A DNA stretch of 64,000 bases from Companilactobacillus halodurans (GTDB taxonomy: Bacteria > Bacillota > Bacilli > Lactobacillales > Lactobacillaceae), in contig NZ_VDFP01000007.1 of assembly GCF_009600985.1 (NCBI RefSeq), positions 1 to 64,000 on the forward strand, in the 5' to 3' direction. Below the pieces are notes generated by a model. The model was not told the origin of the DNA. It made no database searches and worked only from the letters and a program-made list of their open reading frames with translations. The translations under genes were made by a program, and so were the position numbers. Position 1 is the first letter of the stretch, and each line of letters starts with the position of its first letter. Below are positions 63,098-64,000 of this stretch, one piece after another.

Positions 63098-63400
63098 TTA
63101 ATTTTCCCCCTTCAAGAGCTTTTGGTAATTTTCGGTTAACAAAAATCTGATTTCAGGCTTTTGTTTGAAAGCAGCCTTTGCGTATTCGCAAACGGGAATG
63201 ATTTTTAGACTCTTTAAGTCCGCAAAATCTAGTACAGCGTTCAATAATTTTCCAGCCAAACCTTGTCCACGATAATTTTCATTAACGAAAGTATGGTCAA
63301 GTGAAATCACGCCATCTTTAACAGTAGAATAAGTCAATTCGCCAATCATTTCGCCGTTATCTTCAAAGAAAAAGCGACCGTCCTCATGTTTCATTTCCAT
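63098..63400 (-). CDS. Small GNAT-like N-acetyltransferase (YjdJ type)
   Basis: A 100-aa member of the small COG2388-type acetyltransferases. ISLDHTFVNENYRGQGLAGK is the acetyl-CoA motif, and IIPVCEYAKAAFKQKPE is the family C-terminal signature. The substrate is unknown. AGGAGGTAG precedes the ATG, and the stop abuts rpiA. Confidence 0.88.
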   Translation of the reverse strand: MEMKHEDGRFFFEDNGEMIGELTYSTVKDGVISLDHTFVNENYRGQGLAGKLLNAVLDFADLKSLKIIPVCEYAKAAFKQKPEIRFLLTENYQKLLKGEN

Positions 63401-63530
63401 AAAACTACCTCCTGCATATTTAATTAATTTTATATTACTCTATTATAAGAAGAAAGTCAGTCGATTGAATAGTTTTATAAAGGCTAAAATGCTATTATTT
63501 TAGATATCTAATGCTAAAGGAGTTTTCAAT

Positions 63531-64000
63531 TTGACAAAAAAACGTGGATTTGAAATTGTAAAGAAATATGAAGGTGAAGGCCTTAATTTACCAGTCCGCC
63601 AAACTAAAAATGCTGCTGGATATGATATTGAAAGTGCACAAGATTTCGTTGTTCCATCAATTTGGAAATTTGGTGTGCTTAATGTTTTGAAATTTGTGCT
63701 CAATAAAGGGAAAATAGATGATAGTAAAATTGCTGAAGTACAGAAATCTATCAAACCAGTATTAGTACCTACTGGTATCAAAGCCTTTATGCAAGACGAT
63801 GAAGTTTTAATTATTGCTAGTCGTTCGAGCAATCCTTTGAAACGCGGTTTGTCGATTCCCAATGGTATTGGCGTTGTTGATGCAGATTACTATAATAATG
63901 ATAGTAATGAGGGAGAATTATTTGTTCAATTAATTAACTTTTTCCCAATTGACTATAAAATAAAGAAGGGCGAACGTTTAGCTCAAGGAATCTTCATTAA
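63531..64000 (+). CDS. dut: dUTP diphosphatase, truncated by window end
   Basis: At least 156 residues; the C terminus is outside the window. It starts with TTG 63531, 8 nt after AAAGGAG. Motif 1 is AAGYDIESA, motif 2 TGIKAFM, motif 3 ASRSSNPLKRGLSIPNGIG and VVDADYY, and motif 4 GERLAQGIF. An extra segment of about 30 residues lies between motifs 1 and 2. It hydrolyses dUTP to dUMP. The frame is open to the edge. Confidence 0.88.
   Translation, partial: MTKKRGFEIVKKYEGEGLNLPVRQTKNAAGYDIESAQDFVVPSIWKFGVLNVLKFVLNKGKIDDSKIAEVQKSIKPVLVPTGIKAFMQDDEVLIIASRSSNPLKRGLSIPNGIGVVDADYYNNDSNEGELFVQLINFFPIDYKIKKGERLAQGIFI

Noticed and set aside
63500-63862. A 120-codon minus-strand frame at the right edge
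   Set aside because: It is the shadow of dut, whose motifs are unmistakable on the plus strand.

Overview
The window looks like chromosomal DNA of a low-GC, fermentative Firmicute of the family Lactobacillaceae. The codon use, AT-rich spacers, strong AGGAGG-type ribosome sites, many PTS systems, CcpA-type cre sites, a peroxide-forming pyruvate oxidase, and the peptidases PepX and PepC all fit. A Companilactobacillus-like species is my best guess from protein resemblance alone. I see no rRNA, tRNA, CRISPR array, prophage or insertion sequence.

Layout. 1-7.1 kb: a beta-glucoside island (GntR regulator, PTS EIIB-EIIC-EIIA, SGNH acetylesterase, ROK kinase, GH1 glycosidase) with a matched pair of GntR operators and a perfect cre. 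7.1-12.5 kb: GNAT, SdpI-like and YdcF-like membrane proteins, a GlpR/Cof/macrodomain operon, and a MarR regulator with a His/Met-rich tail. 12.7-17.8 kb: an alternative ribosomal protein cluster in which rpmG carries an in-frame stop, then a YfcC carrier-fumarase-fumarate reductase set. 17.8-23.5 kb: a minus-strand esterase-PTS-DeoR-HAD group, a divergent AraC regulator, and an aldo/keto reductase. 23.5-29 kb: a complete 2-aminoethylphosphonate import and degradation operon (phnD-C-E-E-X-W). 29-37.2 kb: a PAP2 phosphatase, pyruvate oxidase, pstSCAB and an OmpR-type regulator with a degenerate receiver. 37.2-47.7 kb: a P-type ATPase with a structured leader, a GlcNAc-type PTS EIICBA, a lone EIIC, a DUF4867 protein, and the mannose PTS with a long leader. 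47.8-64 kb: manO, two paralogous small membrane proteins, a CPBP protease, a CDF transporter, a phosphoglycerate mutase, GlcU, Cof, Kup, PepX, PepC, RpiA, a GNAT and a truncated dut.

How it fits together. Sugar entry dominates: four complete PTS transporters, a lone EIIC and one PTS-independent carrier, several with cre-like sites. The phosphate theme is the most coherent accessory story. TTTACA repeats at 11-bp spacing stand upstream of pstS and, more weakly, upstream of phnD. This suggests that one phosphate-starvation regulon controls both phosphate import and phosphonate scavenging. Most transcription units end in strong, often bidirectional, hairpin terminators.
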